Shown here one piece after another: positions 33,450 to 42,911 of a stretch of DNA of 64,000 nt (within the stretch, counting starts at the first letter, position 1; each line of letters starts with the position of its first letter). Made by a program: the position numbers and the translations under genes. Origin of the DNA: Francisella adeliensis (GTDB lineage: Bacteria > Pseudomonadota > Gammaproteobacteria > Francisellales > Francisellaceae); NCBI RefSeq assembly GCF_003290445.1, contig NZ_CP021781.1, positions 372,001 to 436,000 on the forward strand, read 5' to 3'. The notes below the pieces were generated by a model. That model made no database searches and was not told where the DNA came from. It saw only the letters and a list, made by a program, of their open reading frames with translations.

Positions 33450-33872
33450 ATGGGTAAACAAAGTACGTTATCAATAATAAAGCCAGATGCTGTAGCTAAA
33501 AATGTAATTGGTGATATTTATAGTCGTTTTGAGAAAGCAGGTCTTAAAGTGGTTGCTGCAAAAATGAAGCATTTGTCTAGAGTTGAAGCAGAAGGTTTTT
33601 ATGCTGAACATAGTGAAAGACCATTTTTTAGTGCTTTAGTAGAGTTTATGAGTTCAGGCCCTGTAATGATACAAGTCCTTGAAGGTGAAAACGCAATCCT
33701 TAAGAATCGTGACTTAATGGGTGCTACAAACCCTAAAGAAGCTGACGCAGGTACTATTCGTGCAGATTTTGCTGATAGTATTGATGCTAATGCTGTACAT
33801 GGTTCAGATGCTGAAAAATCAGCTGCTAGAGAGATCGGATATTTCTTTAGTGATATAGAGATATTCGCATAA
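33450..33872 (+). CDS. ndk: Nucleoside diphosphate kinase
   Basis: Balances nucleoside triphosphate pools by phosphate transfer through a histidine. It has 140 residues, full length. It begins with [13 protein letters not shown] and contains the active-site [16 protein letters not shown] with His117. AGGAG ribosome site. A good promoter lies just upstream; accD follows after 46 bases. Confidence 0.98.
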   Translation: MGKQSTLSIIKPDAVAKNVIGDIYSRFEKAGLKVVAAKMKHLSRVEAEGFYAEHSERPFFSALVEFMSSGPVMIQVLEGENAILKNRDLMGATNPKEADAGTIRADFADSIDANAVHGSDAEKSAAREIGYFFSDIEIFA

Positions 33873-33918
33873 GATATAAGCTTTGTGCTTAAACTATATA
33901 TTTATAGGAGATTAGTAA

Positions 33919-34824
33919 ATGAGTTGGTTAACTAGAGTAATTGGAAAGAGTTTGGGTATGAGTGCCCAAAAGAAAGATTTACCTTCAGGTGTATGGAGTC
34001 AATGCCCACAGTGTCAGATAACTATATACTCAGAAGAGCTAGCAAATAATAATTCTGTATGCCCAAGTTGTAACTATCATTACAGAATCTCAGCTAGACA
34101 TAGATTAAGCATATTTTTTGATGAAAATTCTATGACTGAACACTTTGAAAATATCTCTCCGGTAGATATGTTAAAGTTTAAAGATACTAAAGCATATAAA
34201 GATAGACTATCTCAAGCTCAGAAGAAAACAGAAGAGCAAGATGCATTAGTTGTTATGGAGGGAACTGTTGAAGGTTTTCCAGTAGTAGCTGCTGCATTTA
34301 ACTTTATGTTTTTGGGTGGCTCAATGGGTTCTGTTGTTGGTGAAAAGTTTATTCGTGGCGTTAAACTTGCTATGGAAAAGAAAGTTCCTTTCATTTGTTT
34401 TACAGCAAGTGGTGGAGCAAGAATGCAAGAATCATTATTCTCATTAATGCAGATGTCTAAAACTAGTGCAGCATTACAAAAATTAGCAGAAGCCAAGCTT
34501 CCATACTTAGTAGTTCTTACAGATCCAACTACGGGTGGTGTATCAGCATCATTAGCTATGCTTGGTGATGTTCATATTGCTGAACCTAAAGCGTTAATTG
34601 GCTTTGCAGGTCCTAGAGTGATTGAACAAACTGTTAGAGAGCAGCTACCAGAAGGGTTCCAAAGAAGTGAGTTTTTGGTTGAGAAAGGTATGGTTGATAT
34701 GATTGTTGATCGTAGAAATTTAAGATCAGAAATTTCTAAATTGATAGATAAATTAATGCCTAATCTTACTAAAATTAACCATAATCAAGCTTTAGAACAT
34801 AAATCTGCACAAGCGGAAGTATAA
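33919..34824 (+). CDS. accD: Acetyl-CoA carboxylase carboxyltransferase subunit beta
   Basis: With AccA, transfers carboxyl from biotin to acetyl-CoA to form malonyl-CoA. It has 301 residues. The N-terminal zinc ribbon has Cys29, Cys32, Cys48 and Cys51 (CPQCQ and CPSCN). The crotonase-like core has [14 protein letters not shown] and the oxyanion glycines in [11 protein letters not shown] and [12 protein letters not shown]. folC follows after seven bases, as in E. coli. Confidence 0.98.
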   Translation: MSWLTRVIGKSLGMSAQKKDLPSGVWSQCPQCQITIYSEELANNNSVCPSCNYHYRISARHRLSIFFDENSMTEHFENISPVDMLKFKDTKAYKDRLSQAQKKTEEQDALVVMEGTVEGFPVVAAAFNFMFLGGSMGSVVGEKFIRGVKLAMEKKVPFICFTASGGARMQESLFSLMQMSKTSAALQKLAEAKLPYLVVLTDPTTGGVSASLAMLGDVHIAEPKALIGFAGPRVIEQTVREQLPEGFQRSEFLVEKGMVDMIVDRRNLRSEISKLIDKLMPNLTKINHNQALEHKSAQAEV

Positions 34825-34831
34825 TACTAAA

Positions 34832-36004
34832 ATGAGCGTCGATCTCAAGATAGCTAATATAATGGCTAATGATGCTCGAATTTGTGCTTTACATGAGTTA
34901 AAAGATCTTCTTCAAGAATTTAATTTTCATAAAAAATTCAAAATAATAACTGTTGCTGGCACGAATGGTAAAGGCACAGCGGTAACAATGCTTGAAGAGT
35001 TATTGGTAGCTAATAATAAATCCGTTTTATCTCATACATCACCTCATGTCTTTAAATTTAATGAAAGAATCTCATTAAATAAAAAACCTATTGATGAGGT
35101 TGTTCTGCTAGAGATTCTAGAACGACTTGCGGAAATTAGTTATGAATATAAGCTTTCTTATTATCAAATAGCTTTTTTATCAGCTTGTATGTATAGCCAA
35201 AAGATACATGTTGATTACTTGATTTTAGAAGTTGGCATAGGTGGTAGATTAGATGCGGCTAATCTTTTAGAACCTGATATTACAGCAATTACAAATATAG
35301 ATTTTGATCATTGTGAAATACTAGGAGATACTCTTGATAAAATTGGTCGTGAAAAGGCTGGCATTTGCAGGTCACAAATACCTTTGTTTTTAGGTTCTAA
35401 AATGCCTGAGAGTGTATATTTATATGCAAAAGAAGTTGGGGCTATTGTTTATGAGAAAAATTATGAATATGAATCAATAGAATGTTTTACTCATAGCTAC
35501 AATATAGCTATGGCAATAGCTGAATGTCTGCTTCATAGTTTAGCAATAAATTATGTACCAAGATTGGAGCATATTAAAGCTCCAGCGAGATTTTGTCAGC
35601 TTAAAAATGATAATACTTACAAAAGCTATGTTATAGTTGATGTTGCGCATAATCCTGCTTCAGTTAAGCATTTATTTGATCTTTTAGAGAAGAAGACAGA
35701 ATTTCATAGTCTAAACTATGAGGCTGTATTTGGGATTTTAGGATCTAAAGATATAGGAAAAGTTTTAAATATTTCAAAGCAATATATACATAAGTGGAAT
35801 GTTGTCAATCTTAAGAATATTGATCCTCGTGCACTTGATATTGATGATATTAGGGCTGAGTTTGAAAAGCAAAATATAGTTATAGCTGATTATCATCAGG
35901 ATTTAACTAGTTTATATTTAGCGAAAAAAAATACGGTAACAGTTGTGTTTGGATCGTTTGTAATGGCAGGTAAGTTTCTTGAAGAATATAATAAAAATAG
36001 CTAA
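34832..36004 (+). CDS. folC: Folylpolyglutamate/dihydrofolate synthase
   Basis: Mur-ligase-fold enzyme that joins glutamate to folates. It has 390 residues, a little shorter than E. coli FolC. The P-loop is TVAGTNGKGTAVTMLE (near residues 43-58), with LEVGIGGRLDAANLL and DFDHCEILGDTLDKI in the central domain and VDVAHNPAS leading the C-terminal domain. It overlaps tsaE by 26 bases, so translation is probably coupled. Confidence 0.93.
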   Translation: MSVDLKIANIMANDARICALHELKDLLQEFNFHKKFKIITVAGTNGKGTAVTMLEELLVANNKSVLSHTSPHVFKFNERISLNKKPIDEVVLLEILERLAEISYEYKLSYYQIAFLSACMYSQKIHVDYLILEVGIGGRLDAANLLEPDITAITNIDFDHCEILGDTLDKIGREKAGICRSQIPLFLGSKMPESVYLYAKEVGAIVYEKNYEYESIECFTHSYNIAMAIAECLLHSLAINYVPRLEHIKAPARFCQLKNDNTYKSYVIVDVAHNPASVKHLFDLLEKKTEFHSLNYEAVFGILGSKDIGKVLNISKQYIHKWNVVNLKNIDPRALDIDDIRAEFEKQNIVIADYHQDLTSLYLAKKNTVTVVFGSFVMAGKFLEEYNKNS

Positions 36005-36395
36005 TAATGAACAGCAAATGCTAGAACTTGCTACTGAATATGCAGGTAGGCTAAAAGCTAGTGATGTGGTTTTTTTACATGGTAATCTAGGTGCGGGTAA
36101 AACTACTTTTGTGAAAGGTGTATTACGCTCCTTAGGTTATAATGGTAATGTTAAAAGTCCAACTTACACTTTGGTTGAGAGTTATGAATTTGAAAGTGTG
36201 ACAATTCATCATTTTGACCTTTATAGACTAGCAGATCCAGAAGAGTTGGAATGGGTTGGTCTTAGAGATTATTTTAATGAAAATAGTATTTGTTTTGTTG
36301 AGTGGCCTGAAAAAGGAAAAGGTTTTTTATCTCAGCCAAGTAGTAATATTTATATTAATTATTTACATGATGGTAGAGAATTAATATTTTCATAG
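35979..36395 (+). CDS. tsaE: tRNA threonylcarbamoyladenosine biosynthesis ATPase TsaE
   Basis: Small ATPase required with TsaB and TsaD to make the t6A base next to the anticodon of ANN-decoding tRNAs. It has 138 residues with Walker A HGNLGAGKTTFVKG, SPTYTLVESY and HHFDLYRLADPEEL. The TTG start at 35979 is chosen because AGG lies eight bases upstream and it gives the normal N-terminus; the first in-frame ATG would remove about 13 residues. It begins inside folC. Confidence 0.9.
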   Translation: MKNIIKIANNEQQMLELATEYAGRLKASDVVFLHGNLGAGKTTFVKGVLRSLGYNGNVKSPTYTLVESYEFESVTIHHFDLYRLADPEELEWVGLRDYFNENSICFVEWPEKGKGFLSQPSSNIYINYLHDGRELIFS

Positions 36396-36490
36396 TTTTC
36401 AGTGGAAAAGTACTATAAAAAAGTTATTATTAAACATATACTATTACCATCTTTTCTACATAAGAAATCTTAAAAACTATTGGAGTATTA

Positions 36491-37555
36491 ATGAGAGTTA
36501 AAATTTTATTTGCTTTGCTTGGAGTATTATTTTATAACTCATCTTTTGCTACACTTGAGCAGTGTTATAAAGACGGAGCTGATGAAGAGTATGAAAAAGT
36601 ACTTGATACATGTAAGCCTTATCAAAAGAAAGACGCACGAGCAACAGGACTTATCGCGGAAGCTAATGTTCAACTTGATGAAGATGATAAGTTAGCACTT
36701 GATGACGCTGAATGGGCTGTCGATTTTTATAAAAAGAATGGAACTCCTAATACTGTTGAAGGGATGAAGGCGTATGTTTATCTTATTTATTTGATTGGGG
36801 AATTATACTATTTTGGTAGTGATGATATTCCTGTTGATCAGGATAAAGGTTATCTGTATATTCGTGAAGCTGCACATTTAGGATATGATATTGCACAGAA
36901 TCAATTAGCAAATCTTTATGTCAGAGTTGGTGATGTCCCTGCTACAAATTTTGCAAAAGCTTACAGATGGTATAAGTTAGCTATAGCTAATGGTTCTTTA
37001 GATGCAAGAAAAGCTTTTATTTTAAACAATGAAGAGAAGTTCATTGGAGAGTATCCATACTGTATATCTCAAGGCAGAACATATATAGGTGATGCATACT
37101 TTGAAGGATTTGGTGGATTGCGTAAAAATCATGACAAAGCTCTAGAGTGGTATGCTAAGGCTTATGAAGTAGATCATATATCTCCAGTTGAAGTTGGGCT
37201 TGCTAAAGTATATTTAGAAAGGGGTGACATGGAAAAGGCTATGATGTATACGAAAGAGGCCATTACTCAGCCTTATGCCCCGGCTTTTGTTGAAATGTAT
37301 GAATTAGAGAAGAATGATAAAGTTAAACAATATGCATATTTATCTGTTGCTATATCTTTATTTGAAAGACCTGACATAAAATATTGGGAACAATTTAATG
37401 AATATTGTCTCCCAGACCTATCAGAGAAAGGCATTAACTATGCTAAGAAAAGTATTAAGCAAATTGAGCTGACTAATGAAGAAAAAGTTAAAGGAAACGA
37501 GCTAACTAGACAAATTATAGATCAATGGCATAGGCCACAAACTAATAAAAAATAA
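36491..37555 (+). CDS. dipA: Sel1-repeat secreted protein, DipA-like
   Basis: A 354-residue exported protein. Residues 1-20 form a signal peptide ending SSFA. Sel1/TPR-like helical repeats are visible around residues 112-175 (DKGYLYIREAAHLGYD, KAYRWYKLAIANGS) and 205-260 (DKALEWYAKAYE). The C-terminus is charged and helical. From memory, Francisella DipA is a 353-residue Sel1-repeat protein needed for intracellular growth, located beside folC, accD and ndk. Length, repeats and neighbourhood all agree here. Sel1 repeats mediate protein contacts, so it probably assembles with other envelope proteins. Confidence 0.82.
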   Translation: MRVKILFALLGVLFYNSSFATLEQCYKDGADEEYEKVLDTCKPYQKKDARATGLIAEANVQLDEDDKLALDDAEWAVDFYKKNGTPNTVEGMKAYVYLIYLIGELYYFGSDDIPVDQDKGYLYIREAAHLGYDIAQNQLANLYVRVGDVPATNFAKAYRWYKLAIANGSLDARKAFILNNEEKFIGEYPYCISQGRTYIGDAYFEGFGGLRKNHDKALEWYAKAYEVDHISPVEVGLAKVYLERGDMEKAMMYTKEAITQPYAPAFVEMYELEKNDKVKQYAYLSVAISLFERPDIKYWEQFNEYCLPDLSEKGINYAKKSIKQIELTNEEKVKGNELTRQIIDQWHRPQTNKK

Positions 37556-37619
37556 TCAATGTTTATTATTATTAAAAATTATTAAATAGTTTTTCCTTCA
37601 CTCTTAGTTGAGCTTTATT

Positions 37620-39161
37620 ATGAAAAAATTCTTCTCTAAAAGTTTTCTAGTCTCTAGTTTTCTTTTGCTATCAAAAATACTTGGCTTTTTAAGAGATATG
37701 CTATTGGCAATGTTCTTTGGCAGTAGTGGAGCAATGCAAGCTTTTTTAATTGCATTTAGATTTCCTGAGTTTATTCGTAAAGTAACATCTTCAGGAATTA
37801 TTACGCAGATCATGAATCCTCATCTAGAGGATAGTATCTCGGCTAAGCAAAGAGAGTTTATTGCTACGGTATTATACTTTATAGCTGTAGTGTTATTGCT
37901 AATAGTTATATTAATGATTGCTTTTAGTGATTTTATTGTTGATTTATATGCATATGGTTTTTCAAAAGATACTAGTGTACAAAACCTTATCGAAATAATG
38001 TTTGTTATTATGATACCTTATGTATTATTTAATTTCATGGTTGGACTTATATCAGCGGTACTTAATAGTCACCGGAAATATTTTGTTTCATCAATGTTAC
38101 CAATTATTTTAAACTTGGTTATGATTGTAGGCATAGTATGCTCTAAATACTTTAATGTTGCTATATACGCTGTAGCTTATAGTGTCTTGGTTGCTGGTGT
38201 AATTCAGCTGATTATGGCTTTGTGGGCATTATATAGGTTGGCGGGAAAGTTGGCTTTATCAAGAGATATATTTTTATTAAAAAATATTGAAGCAAAGTCT
38301 TTTCTCGGGAAAATGCCGATGGCATTTTTTGGTAGTGCTATTTTACAGATCAATGGTCTAGTAGAAACATTTTTTGCTTCATTTTTAGTTTCAGGAAGTT
38401 TAGCATGGCTTTATTATGCAGATAGGGTGAATCAGTTCTTATATGGTGTGTTTGGTACAGCGATTGCTACTGTAATGATACCTTACCTAGTTAAATGTAA
38501 AACAGATGCTAAAATTTTCTATAAGAATTTAGCATGGATCTTGAAGGTAACCATGCTTATAACGATACCTGCTATTGTTGGGCTATGTGTATTATCAAAG
38601 CCTATTGTTATAACACTTTTTTATTATGGTAAATTTAGTGTCACAGATGTTAATGCGACTCAATTAGCACTGTTAGGCTATTTGTTGGCATTATTTTGTT
38701 TTGTAATAGTAAGAGTTATAGTTTCTGGCTTATATGTGCAAAATCAGGCTCATAAGGTGTTTTATATAGGTGTTACTTGTTTGGTAATCAGTGTGTTGGT
38801 TGATATTTATATTGTTAAGGTATTTGCTGGTGATAAAAATGCCTTTCTATACTTAGCATACTCTAGTTCATTTATTGCTTTAGTGAATTTATTATCACAA
38901 ATGTTGCTTATGGTAGAGTTTAATTTTAATAAATTTGTAGAAGCCTATTTACCGTTTAGGTTCTTATGTAAAGTACTAATAGGCTGTATCTGTATGTTTG
39001 TTGTATTAAAAATGTTTGATCTTAGTGATAGTTATTGGATAAGTTTGTCATTCTTTGGTAGAGTAGAGCATATAGTGATAGTGATACTATCTGGAATTAT
39101 AAGCTTTATTGGAGTTTTGTGGTTGTTGGGTGTTAAAAGCTCATTAAAACTTAAAGCTTAA
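37620..39161 (+). CDS. murJ: Lipid II flippase MurJ
   Basis: Moves the peptidoglycan precursor lipid II across the inner membrane. From the ATG at 37620 it has 513 residues and about fourteen membrane segments; the TTG four codons earlier is a weaker start. It has the family's N-terminal SKILGFLRDMLLAMFFG, MVGLISAVLNSHRKYF and LYYADRVNQFLYGVFGTAIATVMIP. Followed by gshA after 22 bases. Confidence 0.95.
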   Translation: MKKFFSKSFLVSSFLLLSKILGFLRDMLLAMFFGSSGAMQAFLIAFRFPEFIRKVTSSGIITQIMNPHLEDSISAKQREFIATVLYFIAVVLLLIVILMIAFSDFIVDLYAYGFSKDTSVQNLIEIMFVIMIPYVLFNFMVGLISAVLNSHRKYFVSSMLPIILNLVMIVGIVCSKYFNVAIYAVAYSVLVAGVIQLIMALWALYRLAGKLALSRDIFLLKNIEAKSFLGKMPMAFFGSAILQINGLVETFFASFLVSGSLAWLYYADRVNQFLYGVFGTAIATVMIPYLVKCKTDAKIFYKNLAWILKVTMLITIPAIVGLCVLSKPIVITLFYYGKFSVTDVNATQLALLGYLLALFCFVIVRVIVSGLYVQNQAHKVFYIGVTCLVISVLVDIYIVKVFAGDKNAFLYLAYSSSFIALVNLLSQMLLMVEFNFNKFVEAYLPFRFLCKVLIGCICMFVVLKMFDLSDSYWISLSFFGRVEHIVIVILSGIISFIGVLWLLGVKSSLKLKA

Positions 39162-39183
39162 ATTTAATTTTAAGGTTTGGAAT

Positions 39184-40683
39184 ATGTATGATTATAAAAA
39201 TATCACGAATCTTCGAGGTGTAGAGAGAGAAACTTTACGAATTAAAAGAGATGGTAGTTTAGCTAAAACTCCTCATAGTATTAATTTAGGGCATAAGCTT
39301 ACTAACGATAGTATTACTGTGGATTTTTCAGAGGACTTATTAGAGCTTATTACTAGTCCTCATACTACTGTTGATGCTACACTTGAAGAACTTAATGGTT
39401 TAACTGCTTTTACTCTACAAAATATTTTTCAAGATGAGATTATTTTAAATACTAGTATGCCATTATCAGCAGAAGAGAACGAAATATCTGAGGCTAATTT
39501 TGGTAGCTCAAACTCCGGTATGATGAAGCAAACTTACCGTAAGGGCTTATCTGCACGCTATGGTAAAGTTATGCAAATAATATCAGGAATACACTATAAC
39601 TTCTCAATTGATAAATCTTTAATGTTACAAAAATCTAAAGAGTTGGGTATTTCTAAGTCAGCAGTATATTTTGGAGTTATAAATAATTATTTTGAGTATA
39701 TGTGGTTGTTACCATATTTATTTGGAGCTAGCCCTATCTGTGCAAAGACTTCAGTCCAAGATAAACCGAGCTATTTGAAAAGTTTAGATGATGAATTTTA
39801 TATTGGTGAACGTGCTACTAGTTTGAGAATGAGTGATTTAGGTTATACTAGTCCAGCCCAAAAAGATTTACATATCTCATATGAAGGTGTTAAACCCTAC
39901 GTGACAGATTTAATAGGTGCGACAGCAGAAGTATTTGAAGATTATAAGCAAATTGGTTTATATGACGATAGTGGGCAAAGAATTCAGCTCAACGAAAGTA
40001 TTCTGCAGATTGAAAATGAATACTATAGTCCTATAAGACCAAAACAAATAGCTAAAAGATGTGAAAGACCTGCTTGTGCTTTAATAAACAGAGGGGTTGA
40101 GTATATTGAAGTTCGTGTTCTTGATGTTGATCCTTTTGATGCTAATGGGGTTAGTAAAAACACTTCTCTTTTTATAGAAGCAATGCTTATGACTTGTTTT
40201 GATAGTAAGTTTAACAATTATTCTAAAGAACATGTTTCTAGAGCTAAACAAAACCTAAATAAAGTAGCCATTGATGGTAGAAACCCTAGTTTAAAACTTC
40301 AAAATTTATTGGGTAAAGAAGTTAAGCTTAAAGATTATGCTTTGGAGCTATTTACAAAAATTGAAGAGGTGGCTGAGCAAATGGGAGATGAGTTTGTAAG
40401 AGCTGTATCCTTTGAAAAAGAGAAGGTTTTAGATAGTACTAAAACACCGTCAGCTAAACTAATCGGCTTAGCTAAAGAACATGGTTACAAAAAAGCTGTA
40501 TTAGGTCTTTCTGAAGTTATAACAACTAAATTTAGAAATAATAAGCTTTCTACTGAGACAAGTGATAAATTAAAGAATCAAGTTAAAGATTCATTTAAAG
40601 CAGAAGAGATTCTTAGAGCAGAGGATAGTATTTCTCTTGATGAATATATTAGAAGGTACTATGAGTCTGGAGATTGTTGCTGA
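39184..40683 (+). CDS. gshA: Glutamate-cysteine ligase
   Basis: First step of glutathione synthesis, joining glutamate and cysteine with ATP. It has 499 residues, of the E. coli GshA type. Conserved blocks include GVERETLRIKRDGSLA, DFSEDLLELITSPH, ISGIHYNFSI, and YIEVRVLDVDPFD with Gly and Asn residues after it. It ends in two cysteines. The gene converges on rpmE across a shared terminator. Confidence 0.95.
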   Translation: MYDYKNITNLRGVERETLRIKRDGSLAKTPHSINLGHKLTNDSITVDFSEDLLELITSPHTTVDATLEELNGLTAFTLQNIFQDEIILNTSMPLSAEENEISEANFGSSNSGMMKQTYRKGLSARYGKVMQIISGIHYNFSIDKSLMLQKSKELGISKSAVYFGVINNYFEYMWLLPYLFGASPICAKTSVQDKPSYLKSLDDEFYIGERATSLRMSDLGYTSPAQKDLHISYEGVKPYVTDLIGATAEVFEDYKQIGLYDDSGQRIQLNESILQIENEYYSPIRPKQIAKRCERPACALINRGVEYIEVRVLDVDPFDANGVSKNTSLFIEAMLMTCFDSKFNNYSKEHVSRAKQNLNKVAIDGRNPSLKLQNLLGKEVKLKDYALELFTKIEEVAEQMGDEFVRAVSFEKEKVLDSTKTPSAKLIGLAKEHGYKKAVLGLSEVITTKFRNNKLSTETSDKLKNQVKDSFKAEEILRAEDSISLDEYIRRYYESGDCC

Positions 40684-40785
40684 TATAATCAATATTTCGT
40701 AAAACTTTTAAGACAAGGTTGCATAATCGTACAAATTTATGTTTAGTGCGTAACTTCATTCAAAAGGTAAGTTTTCTATAGGCAT

Positions 40786-40810
40786 AAAAAAACCAACACA
40801 AGGCTGGTTT
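40786..40810 (-). terminator. Bidirectional-looking terminator between gshA and rpmE
   Basis: An 8-bp stem with one G-T pair (40790-40797 with 40803-40810) and a five-base loop. The minus strand then has a long T-run (40786-40792), so it serves rpmE best. On the plus strand TTTTAATTA follows, so it may also stop gshA transcripts. Confidence 0.75.
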
Positions 40811-40837
40811 TAATTATTTGGTTTTTCTAAAAGTAAA

Positions 40838-41053
40838 TTATACTTTCTTCATGCCACCAAAACGCTTGTTGAATCTATCAACACGGCCTGCAGTATCTAC
40901 AACTCTTTGCTTACCTGTGTAGAAAGGGTGACACTGTGAACATATATCTACGTTCATAGCTTCTTTACCAATAGTAGATTTTGTAGTGAATTTGTTACCA
41001 CAGCTGCAAGTTACAGCAACTTCGTTATATTTAGGATGAATTTCGTTTTTCAT
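40838..41053 (-). CDS. rpmE: 50S ribosomal protein L31
   Basis: Small ribosomal protein bridging the subunits. The start is ATG at 41053, giving [12 protein letters not shown] and 71 residues, with an AAGGA ribosome site; a longer frame to 41092 lacks one. Two cysteine pairs (CSCGN and CSQCH) make it the zinc-binding C+ form. Convergent with gshA. Confidence 0.96.
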   Translation of the reverse strand: MKNEIHPKYNEVAVTCSCGNKFTTKSTIGKEAMNVDICSQCHPFYTGKQRVVDTAGRVDRFNKRFGGMKKV

Positions 41054-41153
41054 TTTTTTATTTCCTTGATATTTATAATTTGACATCGCCACTTAAACTA
41101 TCTCATTTAAGCACCATATCCCTTTATTTTCTAATAAATAGAATAGCCCAAAG

Positions 41154-41182
41154 ATTATAGTTTATATTTGCCTATCCTGCAA
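41154..41182 (-). promoter_or_regulatory. Candidate promoter of rpmE
   Basis: On the minus strand TTGCAG (41182-41177), a 17-base spacer and a consensus TATAAT (41159-41154). It lies just after the fpr stop codon and about 100 bases before the rpmE start, so rpmE can be expressed independently. Confidence 0.5.
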
Positions 41183-41195
41183 GCCAAAATCTGGT

Positions 41196-41924
41196 CTAAT
41201 TGGAAGAAATATACTTTTCTCTACGCACACTTTTAATACCAAACCCAGCATTTGTGAGCATTTCAAAGGATTGGTCAATCATGTTAGGGTTACCGCAGAT
41301 ATATACAACGTCTGTTTCAGGATTTAGATTTAAGCTTTCAAATTGGTGCTGAACATATCCTGATATTTCATAATCCTTAAGATTTTCGATTTCACGGCTT
41401 AAACAAAGTTTGAAATTTATATTTGGATGTTTATTTGCAAACTCGATAAAATCATTTTGGTATAAACCGTCTTTACGATATTGTACACCAAGTAATATAT
41501 GAACCTCTGTATTATCAGCCCTTTCTAAAAGTTCTGGAAACATTGATTTATAAGGGACAATGCCGGTACCAGTTCCAACAAGAACAATTTTTTTGACATC
41601 CTCATCTTTTAAGATAAGTCTACCAGCAGGGCCCATCGCTGGAGTTATATCGCCTACTTGCATGTTGAAGAAAGCTTCAGAAGCAATACCACCTTTTACA
41701 TATGTTATTGCTATTTCAAGTAATTTGTTATCAGTAGGAAGAGACCCTAAGCTATAGCTTCTTCGCTTAACTTTGCCATCTTCGCCATCAAATGTGAAAG
41801 TGATAAATTGTCCTGCAATAAAGTTTAATGGTTTCCCATCAGTTCTTTTAAATACTAGGTGTCTTACGGTATCTGTAATATCTTTAAAAGATACTAATTC
41901 TAATTCAAATCTTTCTATTGCCAT
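41196..41924 (-). CDS. fpr: Ferredoxin/flavodoxin-NADP reductase family protein
   Basis: A 242-residue FAD and NAD(P)H oxidoreductase. The N-terminal FAD barrel has RRSYSLGS (near residue 55) and the C-terminal nucleotide domain has VLVGTGTGIVPYKSM and YICGNPNMIDQSFEML. It should shuttle electrons between NADPH and ferredoxin, flavodoxin or another acceptor. The symbol follows E. coli Fpr; the physiological partner is not visible. Single gene upstream of rpmE on the same strand. Confidence 0.85.
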   Translation of the reverse strand: MAIERFELELVSFKDITDTVRHLVFKRTDGKPLNFIAGQFITFTFDGEDGKVKRRSYSLGSLPTDNKLLEIAITYVKGGIASEAFFNMQVGDITPAMGPAGRLILKDEDVKKIVLVGTGTGIVPYKSMFPELLERADNTEVHILLGVQYRKDGLYQNDFIEFANKHPNINFKLCLSREIENLKDYEISGYVQHQFESLNLNPETDVVYICGNPNMIDQSFEMLTNAGFGIKSVRREKYISSN

Positions 41925-42007
41925 ATTAGCTCAATTAATGTGTATATTTGTAACAACACTAATTGTATAATAAATTTATCAAGATGATAAGTTTGTATTG
42001 TTAAAAT

Positions 42008-42397
42008 ATGCGTAAGCTTTTGTTGATGTTCGTGATTTTGCCATTGTTTGGATATGCGAGTATGACTCAAAAAGATTTTAAAGGTGTATATGCTGATCCA
42101 ATAGTTTTAAGTGAAAAACAGCATACTTTCAATATTGATTTACCTGTTGATTCAACGGAAGGGTATAAGTGGTTCTTAGTATCTCCTGAATATGGTTATG
42201 TAAATGCAATAAGCTTTAAGCATGATAGTATTGATGTTGAAAACTCAAAATGGGGTGGGGTTGATCACTTTAAATTTAAAACAAAGCCGGAATTTGAAGA
42301 TGTACCTCAGAAGATAGTTTTGAGATTTGAATGTTTTCAGCCTTTTAAAAAGAACGTGAAGCCTCTTGTAAAGAAAGTGGTAATATTGTCAAACTAA
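42008..42397 (+). CDS. Secreted chagasin-like cysteine-protease inhibitor (putative)
   Basis: A 129-residue exported protein with a signal peptide at residues 1-17. The mature part fits the chagasin/I42 immunoglobulin-like fold, in which three loops plug a papain-type protease: DSTEGYKWFL matches the NPTTGYxW loop, WGGVDHFKFK the glycine-rich loop, and CFQPFKK the RPW loop in weakened form. Chagasin-like proteins inhibit papain-family proteases of the producer or of a host. Assignment is by motif order only. It stands ahead of a second small secreted protein with a 16-base gap. Confidence 0.6.
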   Translation: MRKLLLMFVILPLFGYASMTQKDFKGVYADPIVLSEKQHTFNIDLPVDSTEGYKWFLVSPEYGYVNAISFKHDSIDVENSKWGGVDHFKFKTKPEFEDVPQKIVLRFECFQPFKKNVKPLVKKVVILSN

Positions 42398-42413
42398 ATT
42401 TAACAGGAAATAT

Positions 42414-42875
42414 ATGTGTGTTATGAAAAAAATCTGGATATTGATCTTAAGTTTAAGTGTTTTTTCAAGTGTATTTGCAACAGGTAATTGCTCAGACAAG
42501 AAGTTTGATGATATTAAGTCTAAGGCTACACAAATGGAAAAAGCTTGGGATGCTGCAGACTTAAAAAAAGTAGTATCTTTTTATGATAATGATTTTATTT
42601 ATATGGGAGATGGCAAACTATATACAGATAAACAAGATGTTTTAAAACATTATGTTGATGGTTTTTCTACTGCCGCTGATGGTAAAAAAAATATGGGTAA
42701 AATAAAACTTAACTATCAGTATTGTCGTGAAATTGATGAAAAGCATCAATTAGTGGTCTTAGAGTTTGTATGGAATAGTCCAAGTGGTAAGGTTGTTAAG
42801 GGGCATGACTTACTTCTTTGGAAGAAAGATAGTAAAAATGGTAATAAAATTATTGTAGATTTTCCTCAACAATAA
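42414..42875 (+). CDS. Secreted SnoaL/NTF2-like protein
   Basis: A 153-residue exported protein with a signal peptide (about residues 1-22). The mature domain resembles the SnoaL-like NTF2 fold: MEKAWDAADLKKVVSFYDNDFIYMGDGKLY, followed by TDKQDVLKHYVDGF and a strand-rich C-terminus. Such folds bind small ligands or act as isomerases; no catalytic residues can be named. The AGGA ribosome site sits well before the ATG at 42414, and another ATG lies three codons later. Probably co-transcribed with the chagasin-like gene. Confidence 0.65.
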   Translation: MCVMKKIWILILSLSVFSSVFATGNCSDKKFDDIKSKATQMEKAWDAADLKKVVSFYDNDFIYMGDGKLYTDKQDVLKHYVDGFSTAADGKKNMGKIKLNYQYCREIDEKHQLVVLEFVWNSPSGKVVKGHDLLLWKKDSKNGNKIIVDFPQQ

Positions 42876-42911
42876 GTAGTTTTTATTTTAATAATCAAAT
42901 TTGGAGCTTAA

